64,000 bases of DNA from Dasypus novemcinctus (lineage: Eukaryota; Chordata; Mammalia; Cingulata; Dasypodidae). The notes under the pieces are model-generated. The model searched no databases, was not told the origin of the DNA, and saw only the letters and a list, made by a program, of their open reading frames with translations. Location of the stretch: positions 112,060,228-112,124,227 of the forward strand of contig NC_080680.1 in the NCBI RefSeq assembly GCF_030445035.2, read 5' to 3'. Every line of letters begins with the position of its first letter. The first letter of the stretch is position 1. The position numbers and the translations under genes are program-made. Below are positions 45,682-57,364 of the stretch, one piece after another.

Positions 45682-46133
45682 CTATGGCATGACACTTTAG
45701 TTGGGTGAGGCATGTTTCTTACTCGCAACAGGGAAAATTCTAGATGCTTCAGTTTTCCTTCTAAGCAATGGTATTCCTTTGGAGAAAGTTTGCATGGAGG
45801 AGGGGCCAGAACTGGAGAGTCTTCTTAGAATAGAAATATTAAGACCAACATTTCATTTTTTTCCCAAGAAAAAAACTACTAATCAAGAATTTTTATCAGT
45901 CTTAAAGACTGTCAGATACGCTAACTGAAGAGCAGAGAACTCAGAGCATTTAATAATTACCTTATAGTCACTTGTTTAGCTATTAATATTTGTCACCAAG
46001 TTCAGACTCTGAGTTCCTCGAGGGCACAAACTGCGTCTCACTCCTCTTGGCTTTCTCAGAGCCCATTCCAGAGCATGGCACAGAGTGGGCAATCTGACTT
46101 ATCCCTGACTGTGAGGTGGAAGTTACAAGTACA
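45682..46133. other. Gene-free DNA with L2-like remnant
   Basis: ACTCTGAGTTCCTCGAGGGC to CATGGCACAGAGTGGGCA at about 46004-46092 fits an L2 3' region. The rest was not recognised. Confidence 0.5.
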
Positions 46134-46150
46134 TTTCCCACGTTTTACAG

Positions 46151-46440
46151 AGAGCGGACTTCACCCAGTGGTTAGGGCGTCTGTCTACCACATGGAAGGT
46201 CCGCGGTTCAAACCCCGGGCCTCCTTGACCCATGTGGAGTTGGCCCATGTGCTGATGCACGCAAGGAGTGTCATGCCACACAGGGGTGCCCTCCGCCCCC
46301 CGCGTAGGGGAGCCCCACGCACAAGGAGTGCGCCCCATAAAGAGAGCCGCCCAGTGTGAAAGAAAGTTCAGCCTGCCCAAGAATGGTGCTGCCTACACGG
46401 AGAGCTGACACAACAAGATGACGCAACAAAAAGAAACAGA
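46151..46440 (+). repeat. Armadillo SINE, tail missing
   Basis: GAGCGGACTTCACCCAGTGG head with GGTTCAAACCCC and the first part of the long body, stopping at AACAAAAAGAAACAGA with no ATAAATAAATCTT tail. TTTCCCACGTTTTACAG (46134-46150) and TTTCCCTGTTTTACAG (46441-46456) flank it. It may have been primed internally. Confidence 0.88.
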
Positions 46441-46456
46441 TTTCCCTGTTTTACAG

Positions 46457-48231
46457 GTGAGTCTTGGAGAGCATGAGAGTCCTGCTCAAGTTCACCCACT
46501 TGGTAAATCTGGTCTTGTGCTAAATTCAAGTGTGGTGATTCTAAATCTAAGGCCTCTTGTGCTTGTCTCATCTCCCTGCATGTTTCAATCTCTTTCCTAA
46601 AGAGGTATGTGTGTATATATATATCTTTCAATAATATTTGCTTTCAATAAAGAACAAATACAATAATCATCATCCTAAGATTTAAAAGGTCAGGGATGTC
46701 AGTGTTTTCAACAGAGATTTCCAGAGACATCAGAAATATTAGAGTGACATCCTGTGGTGAAATCTTGCCATTTACACAAAACAAGAGGTTCATCACGCTC
46801 CTGCAGGCAGCCTGGGCTCACCCATCCTCTGCCCCAGCTTTACCCTGAGAGTTATCCGTATAGAGTGTTTTTAGGAAATTTACTATATTACCAGGCAAAT
46901 CGTTAGGGGTGTTGTATTTGACGTGGTATTTTTTTTTTCTTTTTCTTTTGTCTTTGACATGGTACTCTTTTGATTTGAGGCCACAGTTTCTTGTAATGTG
47001 GATCCTAACCAGTGGGGGGGTGGGGGGTGGTGAGGGGTGGCCATGTGGGGTGGGGGGTAGTGCTATCCAGTAGCCCGTGCTTCCTGGGCTGCGAGAGCCG
47101 CTCGGTGGCATTTTGCAAGCCAGTTGTTAAACTGCTGACAGCTTGAAAGGTGGGAGTATTTACCCCACAGAAATCAGCCAGTGCTACTAATTACCCCTTC
47201 CCCCACCTCTACTCCAACTCCCAGCCCCAGAGCTATCGGGGAGGGAAGGACAGAGGCAGAAGGGAGTGGGATTAGTGCAAGAGAGACGGTGGGTGGCAGA
47301 GTCGCCTAGGGAGCTGGTTCACAAAGCAAAGGGGAGGCCAAAGTGAATCAGGGTGGGTCTGAAGCCAGTCTGACTGGGTCCTCGGGAGTGAAGGGTAGCC
47401 ACGGGAGGAGACAGGAAGAGGCAGATGGCCGTGCGAGGGGGGCAAAGAGTGAGTCATGCCTTGGCAGCCAGCCACCGCCAGAGTGAGGCTCACCTCGGGA
47501 AAGCGTGGCCTGCTCAGACGTTGATTTGGGACTTCTGGTCTCCAAAATGTAAGCTAATAAATTACTGTTATTTATGGAAAAAAAAAAAAAAGAACCCCCC
47601 AGATAGACCTTCCCCTCCAGACTCCAGGGGAGAACCTGGGAATCTGTATTTGAAAAGGCTCCCCAGGTGATTCTGGTAGACTCCCCTAGTGAAGAAACTG
47701 CTCGGAGGCCTGCATGGCCCGTACTAAGCACCGTGGAAGTGTTCAGAAGGAAAGTGGCAACTGGGATGCGGTGTGGGACAAGCCAGAGGGGCTGGGTGGC
47801 CGCCACGCTGCTCCTTCAGGTCAGAACGTCTTTCACACCTGTCCAAGCTCCACCGGTGCTCCCAGGGCAGCTGTGACGTCTGTCTGCTGCTCTGGGACCC
47901 GTTCCCTGGCACACCCGGGCAGGGCGCGTCTCCCCTGCGCCCTGTCGCGTTGTGTGGCCCTGGGCTCGGCTGCCTTGGCTTTGATCGGCTGCACTCGATC
48001 CTGTCTCTACAACTCAGCAGAAAGGCCGGACGCTGCCGGGTCTTGTTCCTTTGCGCCCTGTGTGGGCCTGGGGTAGGCACTGAGCAGGGGCCCGGAGAAG
48101 GTGGGAAGGCGGGCTGAATTTATTGCTCCCAATTTCCTGCATTTGTATTTGCTAGGCGGTGACCTTTTCAGGTTCTTTCTTCCCAGACCAGTGCAAGATC
48201 CCTGAGGTCCTGTTCTCAGCCCTTCCATCCT
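46457..48231. other. Gene-free DNA; G-rich run and CpG patch
   Basis: Contains a G-rich run at about 47012-47060, an MLT1-like 3' scrap near 47515-47570 (GGGACTTCTGGTCTCCAAAA, AATAAATTACTG) and a MER5-like scrap near 47640-47690. A CpG-rich patch lies at about 47860-48110. No gene recognised. Confidence 0.5.
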
Positions 48232-48386
48232 GGCTGCATGCTGGAATCACCCAGGCAGCTTTTGAAAAATAACTCATGCCCAAGCTGTGACCAATTAAAT
48301 CAGAACTTCTGGGCACAGAGGTGAAGCGCAGGTATGAGTGAAAAGGCCGCCAGGTGATTCTGATGGCCCAGCTGAGAACCTCTGCG
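48232..48386. mobile_element. MER5A-like DNA transposon remnant
   Basis: GCATGCTGGAATCACCCAGG, AATTAAATCAGAACTTCTGG and CCAGGTGATTCTGATGGCCC, GAGAACCTC follow the MER5A order. An old hAT-Charlie MITE. Confidence 0.75.
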
Positions 48387-48893
48387 GGGCCTGGTCTTTT
48401 GCTTCCACAACCAGAACCATCAAACTGCTTAGCAGGCAGCACTCAGCCTAGAAAAACGTTCTTTTCCTGAAATGACCCCTAGAACCTGCAAAGTGTCTCA
48501 CCCTTTGGCATTCCAGAGGGCACTGCACGGCTTCTGAGTCCCCCCATTCTCTTGGTTACTGCATTCAGAAATATGTAAAATAATAATTGGGAATCAAATG
48601 AATCATAGCAAAAGCAGTAGAACTGTGCTTAAGAGAGTGTGGTAAAGTCAGAGAAGAAAGCAGTGCTTTCACGATGACCCGTGAGCAATTGCAGACGGAA
48701 GACTGCGAGCCACTTCCATGGTTTCAGGCAAGACGTGTCCAGCAGAGAAAACTGTGTTGACCAGAAAGGGATCAACAAGCCCTTGCATGACTATGAACTA
48801 AATGCCGGACCTCTGAGCTTTGACCTTGAGAAGGTCCTCTTTTTTTTTTTTTATGGTCAGCACCTCTTTTGTTGCCCTCACTCAAAGAAAGGC
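48387..48893. other. No feature seen
   Basis: Unique-looking DNA without a recognised gene or repeat. Confidence 0.5.
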
Positions 48894-48909
48894 AGCTTGG
48901 TACATTTTG

Positions 48910-49342
48910 TTGTGTTTTTGTTTTTTAAAGATTTATTTATTTATGCTTTCCCCCCTCTTCTCCCCCCCCCCCATTGTCTGCTCTCTGTCCATTCACTGTG
49001 TGTTCTTCTGTGTCCGCTTGTACTCTCATGAGGCGGCACTGGGGACCTGTGTCTCTTTTTGTTGAGTCATTTTGCTGTGTCACACGTTCTCCATGTGTGT
49101 GGCACCACTCCTGGATGGGCCGTGATTTCATGTGGCGCTGCTCTCCTTGCGCAGGGGCCATTCCTTGTGTGGGGGACACCCTTATGTGGGGGCTTCCCTG
49201 CGTGGGCCGGCATTCCTTGTGCATAGCAGCACTGCGTGTGGGCCAGCTCACCACATGAGCCAGGAGGCCCTGGGTATCGAACCCTTGGACCTCCTATACG
49301 GTAGGTGGAAACTCTTACCTGTTGAGCCACATCCGCTTCCCA
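48910..49342 (-). repeat. Armadillo SINE (long type), 16-bp TSD
   Basis: Antisense copy. The perfect 16-bp duplication AGCTTGGTACATTTTG lies at 48894-48909 and 49343-49358. B box in antisense and tail AAAGATTTATTTATTTATGC. A young insertion. Confidence 0.95.
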
Positions 49343-49358
49343 AGCTTGGTACATTTTG

Positions 49359-50314
49359 GTAGCTTCAAGCACTTTCTGCCAAAGGAACTCATTCAAGACT
49401 GCAAGTGGTTTGTGGTGATCTGATGTGGATGGTGTAATTATAGCTCAAGCAGGAAAATAACCTCTTGGTGTTTGAGAGGGCATCTTTTCCTCTCACTCTG
49501 ATGTGTGCCATGCATAGGTGTGTACATACATACCTAGGTACACACATGTACACATACCACAGAGCATGCGGTCTGCTTAGCGGGGTTTGTTTCTTTTTGA
49601 TGGGTGCCAGTTAAGCAATGGTGGCCAAATTCTTAGAGTCGTGATTCTCAAGTTTTGATGCATATTAGAATCACCTGTGGAGCTTAAAAAAAGTCCTAAT
49701 GCCAAGGACGTCCAGTTCCAACAAGATGGAGCATTCCCCCAGGTCTTCCCTCTTACAACCCCAAAGACTGGACATAAATAACAAGCACAGGAAGACTCTG
49801 GAAGGTAGAAAGAAAACAGTGACCTGCCTAGAGAGCCGGGGACCAGAGCAAAGGCACAGTGGGTTTCCTGGCTCCCTTACTGCTTCCCACGTGTCCCAGA
49901 GAGGGCTCTCTAGAAGCCTTCAGCCCAGAACTGCCATCAGGCATTGTCAAGAACAGCTTTAAGAACAAAACACATCCCCCAGCGAAAGAACTGAGAAAAG
50001 GGTGGTCTGAAAATAGAAAACTTTTTTTTTTGGTTTCGTTGTGACCACACCCTCCCACTCTACAGAAGTAAGCAACATGTTCTGAGTACTTCAACAGGGT
50101 AGTATCAGAAGGGCCAGCGGCAAGTTGAACCTCCATCTCCACCAGCATCAGTGAGTCAGAACAAGCTAGTTGGCGCTCAGCTTCCTCCTCTCCTACTCTG
50201 TGGTGACTGCTGATCTTATTGCCCCACTTGAGGGCAATGAAGTGGTGAGAGTCAGTGCCTTGCTTTTGCCATGGTGGTGTCGGTGAGGCCCAGTGGAAGG
50301 CTGAACTTACTCAC
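49359..50314. other. Gene-free DNA with MER5-like scrap
   Basis: CTCAAGTTTTGATGCATATT and AGAATCACCTGTGGAGCTTA at about 49645-49690 are MER5A-like. A TG/CA-rich stretch lies near 49510-49558. Nothing else was recognised. Confidence 0.5.
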
Positions 50315-50406
50315 TGTAGCAGTTTGATATTTATGAATTCCCAAAATAGATATTGGATTGTACTTGTAAACTGGTCTGTTTCTCTGGGCATATTATATTG
50401 TATTAG
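50315..50406 (+). repeat. Truncated LTR fragment
   Basis: TGTAGCAGTTTGATATTTAT and GTAAACTGGTCTGTT match the start of the LTR nested at 26923-27575. It is cut at the SINE starting at 50407. Confidence 0.7.
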
Positions 50407-50829
50407 GGGGAAACGGACTTGGCCCAACGGATAGGGCGCCCACCTACCACATGGGAGGTCCGCGGTTCAAACCCAGGGCCTCCTGACCCATGTGATGAGC
50501 TGGCCCAGGCAGTGCTCATGCACGCACGGAGTGTCGTGCCACGCGGGGGTGTCCCCTGTGTAGGAGAGCCCCACACTCAAGGAGTGTGCCCCATAAGGAG
50601 ACCCGCCCAGTGCAAAAATAGTGCAGCCTGCCCAGGAATGGCGCCGCACACATGGAGAGCTGATGCAGCAAGATGACACAACAAAACAAGACACAGATTC
50701 CAGGTGCCACTGACAAGAATACAAGCGGGCATAGAAGAACACACAAGGAATGGACACAGAGAGCAGACAACTCGGAGGGGTGGGGGGGGGCAGGTAAGGG
50801 GAGAGAAATAAAAAAAATTTTAAAAAAAA
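50407..50829 (+). repeat. Armadillo SINE (long type)
   Basis: GGGGGAAACGGACTTGGCCC head, GGTTCAAACCC B box, full body, and a GAGAGAAATAAAAAAAATTT tail. Confidence 0.93.
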
Positions 50830-51905
50830 GATAAAATTTATAGAATAGTGTAATAAATTAAAAAATTGTTCGAAAGCATTAATTTTTTTAAAAGTGGAAG
50901 CTAAAATTAAAAAAAAAAGCTACAGATTGGGAGAAAATATTAGCAAATATTCAGCAAAGGATTTGTGTTTAGAATATAAAAATAACTCTCGAAACTCACA
51001 TGAAAAACCATGAACGATTCATTTAGAAAATGGGCATAGAAATTGAACAGACATTTCACCAGAGAGGTTTTATAGTTGGCAGATAAAGCACACTACAAAC
51101 ATTAAAAATCATTAGTTGTTAGGGAAATGCAAATTCAAACCACAATAAGTTACCACTACACACCCATCAGAATGGCTAAAATAAAAAAATAGTGGTAACA
51201 CTGAAAGCTGGTAAAGATGAGAAACTTGCACATTGTTGGTGGGAATGGTAAATGGTACAATCCCTCTGGAAAACAATTTAACAGTTTCTTATAAAACTAA
51301 ACATGCAACTCCCACACTATGCAGCAATTACACGTTTCCGCACTTATCCCAGAGAAATGAAAACTTATCTTCACACAAAAACCTATACATGAATGTTCAT
51401 AGCAGCTTTATTCATAATAATCCAAAACTGGAAACAACCCAGATTCCTTCAACAGGTGAATGGTTTACTGTGGTGGTCCTTGTCATAGAATATTACTTAG
51501 CAATGAAAAGGAATATATTCATCTATGCAACAACAAGTTTGGATGCATCTCTAGGGGATTATGCTGAGTGAAGCATGCCAATCCCCAAAGAGCATATACT
51601 GTATGACCCCATTTATGTAACATTCTTGAAATGATAAACTAAATGGAGAACATTAGTGGGTTCCAGGAGTTATGGATGGTTGGTAGGGGCAGGTGGGTGA
51701 GGCTATAAAAAGATAAGAGGGATTCTTGTGGTGGTGAAATTGTTCTCTGTCTTGATTATATAATATCAATATAATGGTTGTGACATTATACTATAGTCTT
51801 GCAAGTGTTACCACTGGGGGAACTGGGTAAAAAATGTGTGGGATCTCTATTATTTCTTATGACCCCAAGCAAATCTGTACTTATCTCAAAATAGTTTAAA
51901 AAAGA
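50830..51905 (+). repeat. Old L1 3' end, sense
   Basis: L1 3' text: GGAAATGCAAATTCAAACCA, CCCATCAGAATGGCTAAAAT, GGAAACAACCCAGATTCCTT, TACTTAGCAATGAAAAGGAA, TGATTATATAATATCAATAT. 5'-truncated, broken. Confidence 0.88.
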
Positions 51906-54355
51906 AGACTTAAGTAAATGAAGAGATAGACAAAGGGAAAAAAATATCCTTATGCCCAGGCATACCTTAGAGCAGTTAAATCCAAATCTCCGTGGATGGA
52001 ACTCAGATATTAGTACTTTTTTTTATGTGTCCAAGTGGTTCTGGCGTGCATTCAAGTTTAAGAACCAATACCTTCGCCCACTTGCTGGAGCATGGAGTGT
52101 CAACATAGGAGCAAGAGAAGAGCTTTGGGGTTGTGCAGATCAACTCTGAGACTAGTTGTGTGGTCTTGGGCAAGCCATTTCTCATTTAATTTCAGGCTCT
52201 TCATTTGTAAAATGGCAACCACCTGTCCTTACTTTCCAGAGCTGTTCTGAAGATCAAAGAGAAACTATAGATAAGTATTTCATAAATTGTAATGTGCAAT
52301 ATAAATGCTCTGATCAATACACATATGTACAAATGTACGTCTACATATGCATATACACATACACACACATAATATACAGAACACCTACCACATGCAAAAA
52401 CTGTCTTTTAATCTTTCCAAGAGCCTGGTCATGTAGGAACTATGATCCTGATTTTACAGAAGGGAGAAACCTGAGACTTATAGAAGATCAATAATAGCAC
52501 TGGTGTTAGGAATATGATTAGATCCTCTTCCAGCAAAAGTCCACTGGCCATGGGGTTGCCCATAATGCTGATTGTCAAGGTCATTTAGAGTCAAAAGTAA
52601 GCCTCTACTTTCACTTCTAAGAGACATAAATTAAATTCCCATAGGGAAATTTTAGTCAGATTATCTGAATAACAGTTTGAATTCTTCTTTTCACTCTGCC
52701 AATACAGATGAAGCTAAGTGTAAGAGAGAAAATGGAAGTTGAGATTAAGAAAGCACCTGGTCCCCAAATGATTTATACCCAGCATGAAAGTAGAAGAGAG
52801 AGGCTGCCCGGGAGAAGAGCAAGATAGAACTTGTGGCATCCCATTAACAAATATTAAATCCCTCTTAATGCTTGTGTTTGATTATAAAGGTAGTTAAAAA
52901 TGCATTAAGTAAGAGTAAAGCTGATTCTGGCATCAGATTTGCACAAAATGAAAAGAATGCCAGTGGAAAGGAGAAGGAAGCTATTATCTTTTAATGTGCT
53001 TCTGTTATAAATTAAATTACTGGAACATTTGTAAAAATAAAATTTAAGAGGGATAAGTTCAAAACATATCAGAGAACTGAGACAATTACGTTGAAACATC
53101 CACATATGCGACTGGAAATACCTAGATCATTGGTGTGCTTTTTGGATTTAAGGTAATTACTTGACTGACCGGCTGCGCATGTATAAATGGAGACTAAGCA
53201 CTTCAAGGTCTCCTGCCTCCCAGGATGGATTTGGAACTAGGGAGCAGTCTCAATATTGGATGTCTGGCAAAGTTTTTCTGATGATCTTCCAAGAATTTGG
53301 TGCTCTGCACGAACTAGCCACCACTTTTCACCTCTGAGGGCCGTTTTCCCACCCACTTTAATCTTTGGTTGTGGGCGCTGGTTCCCAAGTGAACTAAATC
53401 CTTAAAGTTCTGATTCAATCAATGGAAGACAACTCACCAGGTGAACCTTCAAAGATTGGGGGAGGGATAGTGAAAGGCATCAGGACCTTTTTGCAGCCGT
53501 TTCCTTTTGAAGCCAAGAAGGAACCTTCCTTCTGGCTCCTGTCTTGGGGGACATGACTAGATTCATCCTAAATTCAGGATGTTGAAGTCCTGAAGAAGTT
53601 GAACATGGCATTTCAGCACTCTTGCTCTTATTTTCCAGCACTGGTGAAATAGAAGAAAAATATGGGGGAAAAAAACCATGGAAAGTCTTGGATGAGCTTC
53701 CTGGCATTGGCCTGGGGCCTGGGGTTTCTACAGGGCCACCTCTCAGGCAGTATCTAGCCAGGACCTGCCCCTCTGTTCTTGTTCCTCTCTGGCTCGCAGA
53801 GAACACTGGCTCTTCTTGTCTTCTGAGTTCCTTCTCCATCCATACCTGGGCTTCAACTTCACCCTCGTTCTTAGATTGCCAGACAATTGGTAGTTTTCAA
53901 AAAAAAAAAAGATTTAAAAATGGAATAGATACAGGTTGTACATTTTCTTCTCAGAGTTAGATGCTAATGTTGGTGATGGATGTTAGCCTTCACAACTTCA
54001 GTTCTTCTCAGTCACAAAGTATCATTGTGCCTCCTTGTGGCATTTGAGTCTCTCAAGCAGCCTAGAAGAAAGGTTGGGGGCACGGGGGAAGGAAGACTGT
54101 TTAATTACTCTTATTTTACAGATGAGAAAAACGAGGCTCAATCTAGTTATTGCATGTAGCCTGGTGCCTGGTGCACTGGGGAGATCATAAAGGGCCAAAC
54201 TGGGAAAGGGCCCGTGGGAAAGGTGGTAAAAGCTGGTAGAGTGGACACAGTTGCCCTTCTCTGAGCACAGGACCTCAATTCAATACAATGAACTGAATGA
54301 CCACCTACCTGACTCAGGCTCTGTGCTAGCCCCTGGGGGTGGGTTTCATGGGGTA
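51906..54355. other. Gene-free DNA with MIR remnant
   Basis: MIR-like text lies at about 52145-52290 (TGTGGTCTTGGGCAAGCCAT, TTCATTTGTAAAATGGCAAC). A CA/TA-rich stretch lies at about 52318-52380. The rest, including 52500-53900, looks unique. Open frames up to 119 codons are not recognisable. Confidence 0.5.
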
Positions 54356-54551
54356 AGGGTGCCAGATGTAGCAAATAAAAATAAGGATGCCCAGTTAAAT
54401 TTGAATTTCCGATAAGCAAAGAATGATTTTTTTTTTTAAGTTTAAGTGTGCCCCAAATATAGCATGGGGCATACTTATACTAAAAAAAGCATTCCTTGTT
54501 TATTTGAAATTCAAATTTAACTGGGCATCCTGTATTTTATCTGGCAACCCT
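54356..54551. mobile_element. Palindromic MITE (MER53-like)
   Basis: AGGGTGCCAGATGTAGCAAA opens it, and the antisense form (ATCTGGCAACCCT) closes it. GCCCAGTTAAATTTGAATTT pairs with AAATTCAAATTTAACTGGGC, so the whole folds as a hairpin of about 196 bp. The family name is from memory. Confidence 0.75.
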
Positions 54552-56920
54552 CCACAGGGGAAGACAGACTAAAAGTCTGAAGCTGTAGTGAAAATAGGCG
54601 GGGCTCTGGGAAGACTTCCTGGAGGAAGGGAGAGCTGAGCTGGGTTTTGTATGCTGCAGAGGCCATAGAAGAAGATGTAGGCAATGAAGACGCAGTAGGG
54701 CCCAGAGAGTTTGGGGAATGGAGCTATTCATCGCCTTGGTCTCAGTGTCCTCATCTGTAAAGCGGGGGCAATGATAAGAAGCCTGTCATCATAGAGCCGT
54801 TGTGAGGATAAAATGAGTTTCTATGTGTAAGGCATTTCGGATAGTGCCTGGCACAAAGTAGGCTCCTGGGAGAGGGGCCAACGAAGTTCACTAGAGTAGT
54901 GGAAAAAGTGAAGCGGAAGGGACGTGTCAGAAGTTTAAGTTCCTGGCCCCTACAGAGCAGAGGAGCAGAGCAGGGAGACAGGAGGTGGAAAAGAAGAGAA
55001 GTTCCTGATGGAGTGAGCAGGAAAGCCAGGGGGTGTGGAGGAAGGGAAAGGAGCAGGTTTGGGGGAAGGGACCAATCCCTTCTGCACCTGAGTTTAAGGT
55101 GCCCAGTCCTAGGCTAGGATTCACGTAGTGAGGGTTTGGGAAAGAGGGCGGGGCTGGAGGTGAGGGAAGCCGAGGGCGTGGATGAAATCTCCAAAGGACT
55201 GACTGAGAGAAAAACAGAGCTCAGGTCTCCACGTCGCCAGTGTTCTGCTTGCAACTCACAGATATTCCTAATATTTAATGTGATTTACACTCAGCAAGGC
55301 CATCTCATAAAAACCAGGGCAACCGTGAAAAGCTGCCTGAGTTACTGGCCTGCGTGTGTGCCTACATGGGCCTGGCAGCCTCTGCAAGGCAGGCCCTGGG
55401 GGAATGGAGAGCCCAGAAGCCTGCGGTGGAGAAGTCACTTGCTATGTTTTACCTTTTATGACTTTTGGTTTTAGCCTCCAACTACATGTATTACTTATTC
55501 AAATGAAATTTATTTTAAAGAAAAGAAAAAATGCTAGACATTTTTTGGTAAAATAGTGTCCGAGCTTCTGTTTCCATTCTACTTTTTCTTTACCCAACCT
55601 GGAGTGGGTTTTGTGGAGAACTATGGCTTTTGGTCATTTTTACCCCTGGAAACAAGGGTCTAGGCCTCAGGTTGTCCCCAGTTGTGTCTTGGATGTGTCC
55701 CTAGAGTTTTAGCATAAGGAGGGACTAGTGCTCCAATTTTTGTGCACATTTTCCGTTTCTCTTAGTTGTCTGCTATATGTCTCTCCATAGACATGCATCA
55801 TGGGGCCCGGGAGTCAACAGCGTTTTAAAATCCCTTTTACATCTGACTGAGCCTGGCCCAAAGTATCAGCCCAAGGTCCTGATCCTCAGCAAGTACCCAG
55901 GGTTGGGTCATTTTGGAGGCCTCAGATTTTCCCTCATCTGATGATGGACATGGGAGAAGTAGAATGAGAAGGTAGAAGCTGGCTTTTCCCTATAGTTACT
56001 GCTCCAACAGGGAAGGAACTCTTGCAAGTGATCTGGTCAAAAGGTTTTAGATCAGGAAATGGAGGCCCAGGGTTGGAAAGTGACTTGCCCAAGGACACAC
56101 AGCTGGTGAGTGGAGATACTGAGACCCTTGTGAGATTTCCCGGCTTCCAGGCCCTGCTCTCTCCAGGCCATTGAGAACCTGTAGTTCAGCTACGTGCAGC
56201 TCAGCACATGCAAAACCTTTGCATCGTGTGCTCTTTAATCCTTTAAGAATCACATAAAGAGGAACAGTCGTGGCTGCGGGGGCCAGTGACCTGGCAGGAG
56301 CATACCCTTTGCAGGAACAACATGATTTTTGCTCCCTCTACAAAGCGCAGGAATGAGTCAGCCTCCAGGGACTGCCAAGCCAGCGTCTCACAATCCTGGG
56401 AGTAAGGGCCCCCACGTCACAACCGCCTCTTCACAAGGCAGCCGGGGTGGTACTCTGGTAAGCGGCCTGGCCCTGACCTGAACTCCCCCTTTCCCCTCTT
56501 TCAACCCATATTAGGAAGCCCGAAAGGCCAAGTATATCTTACCAGGAGGTCTGATGGCGTTGTGGAAGCTTGCCTAGTGACAGAGAAGGAATGAATTGCA
56601 GAGGCTCATGGCTGGCCCAAGAACAAGCCAAGGAGGAGATGAGTAAAGCAGGAGGAAGGTCTTGGCAGAGATGTTTGACCCTCAAAACATCCCTTTTCTT
56701 CAATAATAATGGCTTTTCAGCTGGGCATATGGTTGTCCACTTGGAGAGCCCATTAACCAGCCTCCCTTGCAACTAAGTTTGGTCGTATGACTAAGTTCAG
56801 GCCGGTGAGGTGAGTGGAAGTGCTCTGTGTAACTTCTGGACCATCTTCAATTTAAGAGAAACTCCTTGTAGTGGAGCGGGTCTCTTTTCCCTCTTCCCTT
56901 GAGCTGGAATCTGAATGTGT
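54552..56920. other. Gene-free DNA with MIR remnants
   Basis: MIR-like cores lie at about 54735-54865 (TCAGTGTCCTCATCTGTAAA, AGTGCCTGGCACAAAGTAGG) and about 56045-56115 (AAAGTGACTTGCCCAAGGAC). Other parts are unique. No gene was seen. Confidence 0.5.
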
Positions 56921-56935
56921 CTGTGACTGAGCTTT

Positions 56936-57349
56936 TCTTTTTTTATTTTTTAAAGATTTATTTATTTCTCTCCCCTTCCCTCCTCCCCCCCCCCCCCAGT
57001 TGTCTGCTCTCTGTGTCCATTTGCTGTGTGTTCTTCTGTGACCACTTCTATACTTATCAGTGGCACCAGGAATCTGTGTCTCTCTTTGTTGCATCATCTT
57101 GCTGCGTCAGCTCTCCGTGTGTGCGGCACCATTCCTGGGCAGGCTGCACTTTCCTTTGCACTGGGCAGCTCTCCTTAAGGGGCGCACTCCTTGCACGTGG
57201 GGCTCCCTTACGTGGGGGACACCCCTGCATGGCACGACACTCCTTGTGCGCATCAGCAGCTCCACACGAGTCAAGGAGGCCCAGGTTTTGAACCGGGGAA
57301 CTCTCATGTGGTAGGCAGACACCCTACCCGTTGGGCCAAGTCCACTTCC
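56936..57349 (-). repeat. Armadillo SINE (long type), 15-bp TSD
   Basis: Antisense copy. The perfect 15-bp duplication CTGTGACTGAGCTTT lies at 56921-56935 and 57350-57364. Tail TTAAAGATTTATTTATTTCT. Confidence 0.95.
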
Positions 57350-57364
57350 CTGTGACTGAGCTTT

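Noticed and set aside
594-57349. Regular recurrence of similar blocks that might suggest a CRISPR or other array
   Set aside because: The blocks are dispersed retroposed SINEs on both strands with individual target duplications and irregular spacing in a mammalian genome.
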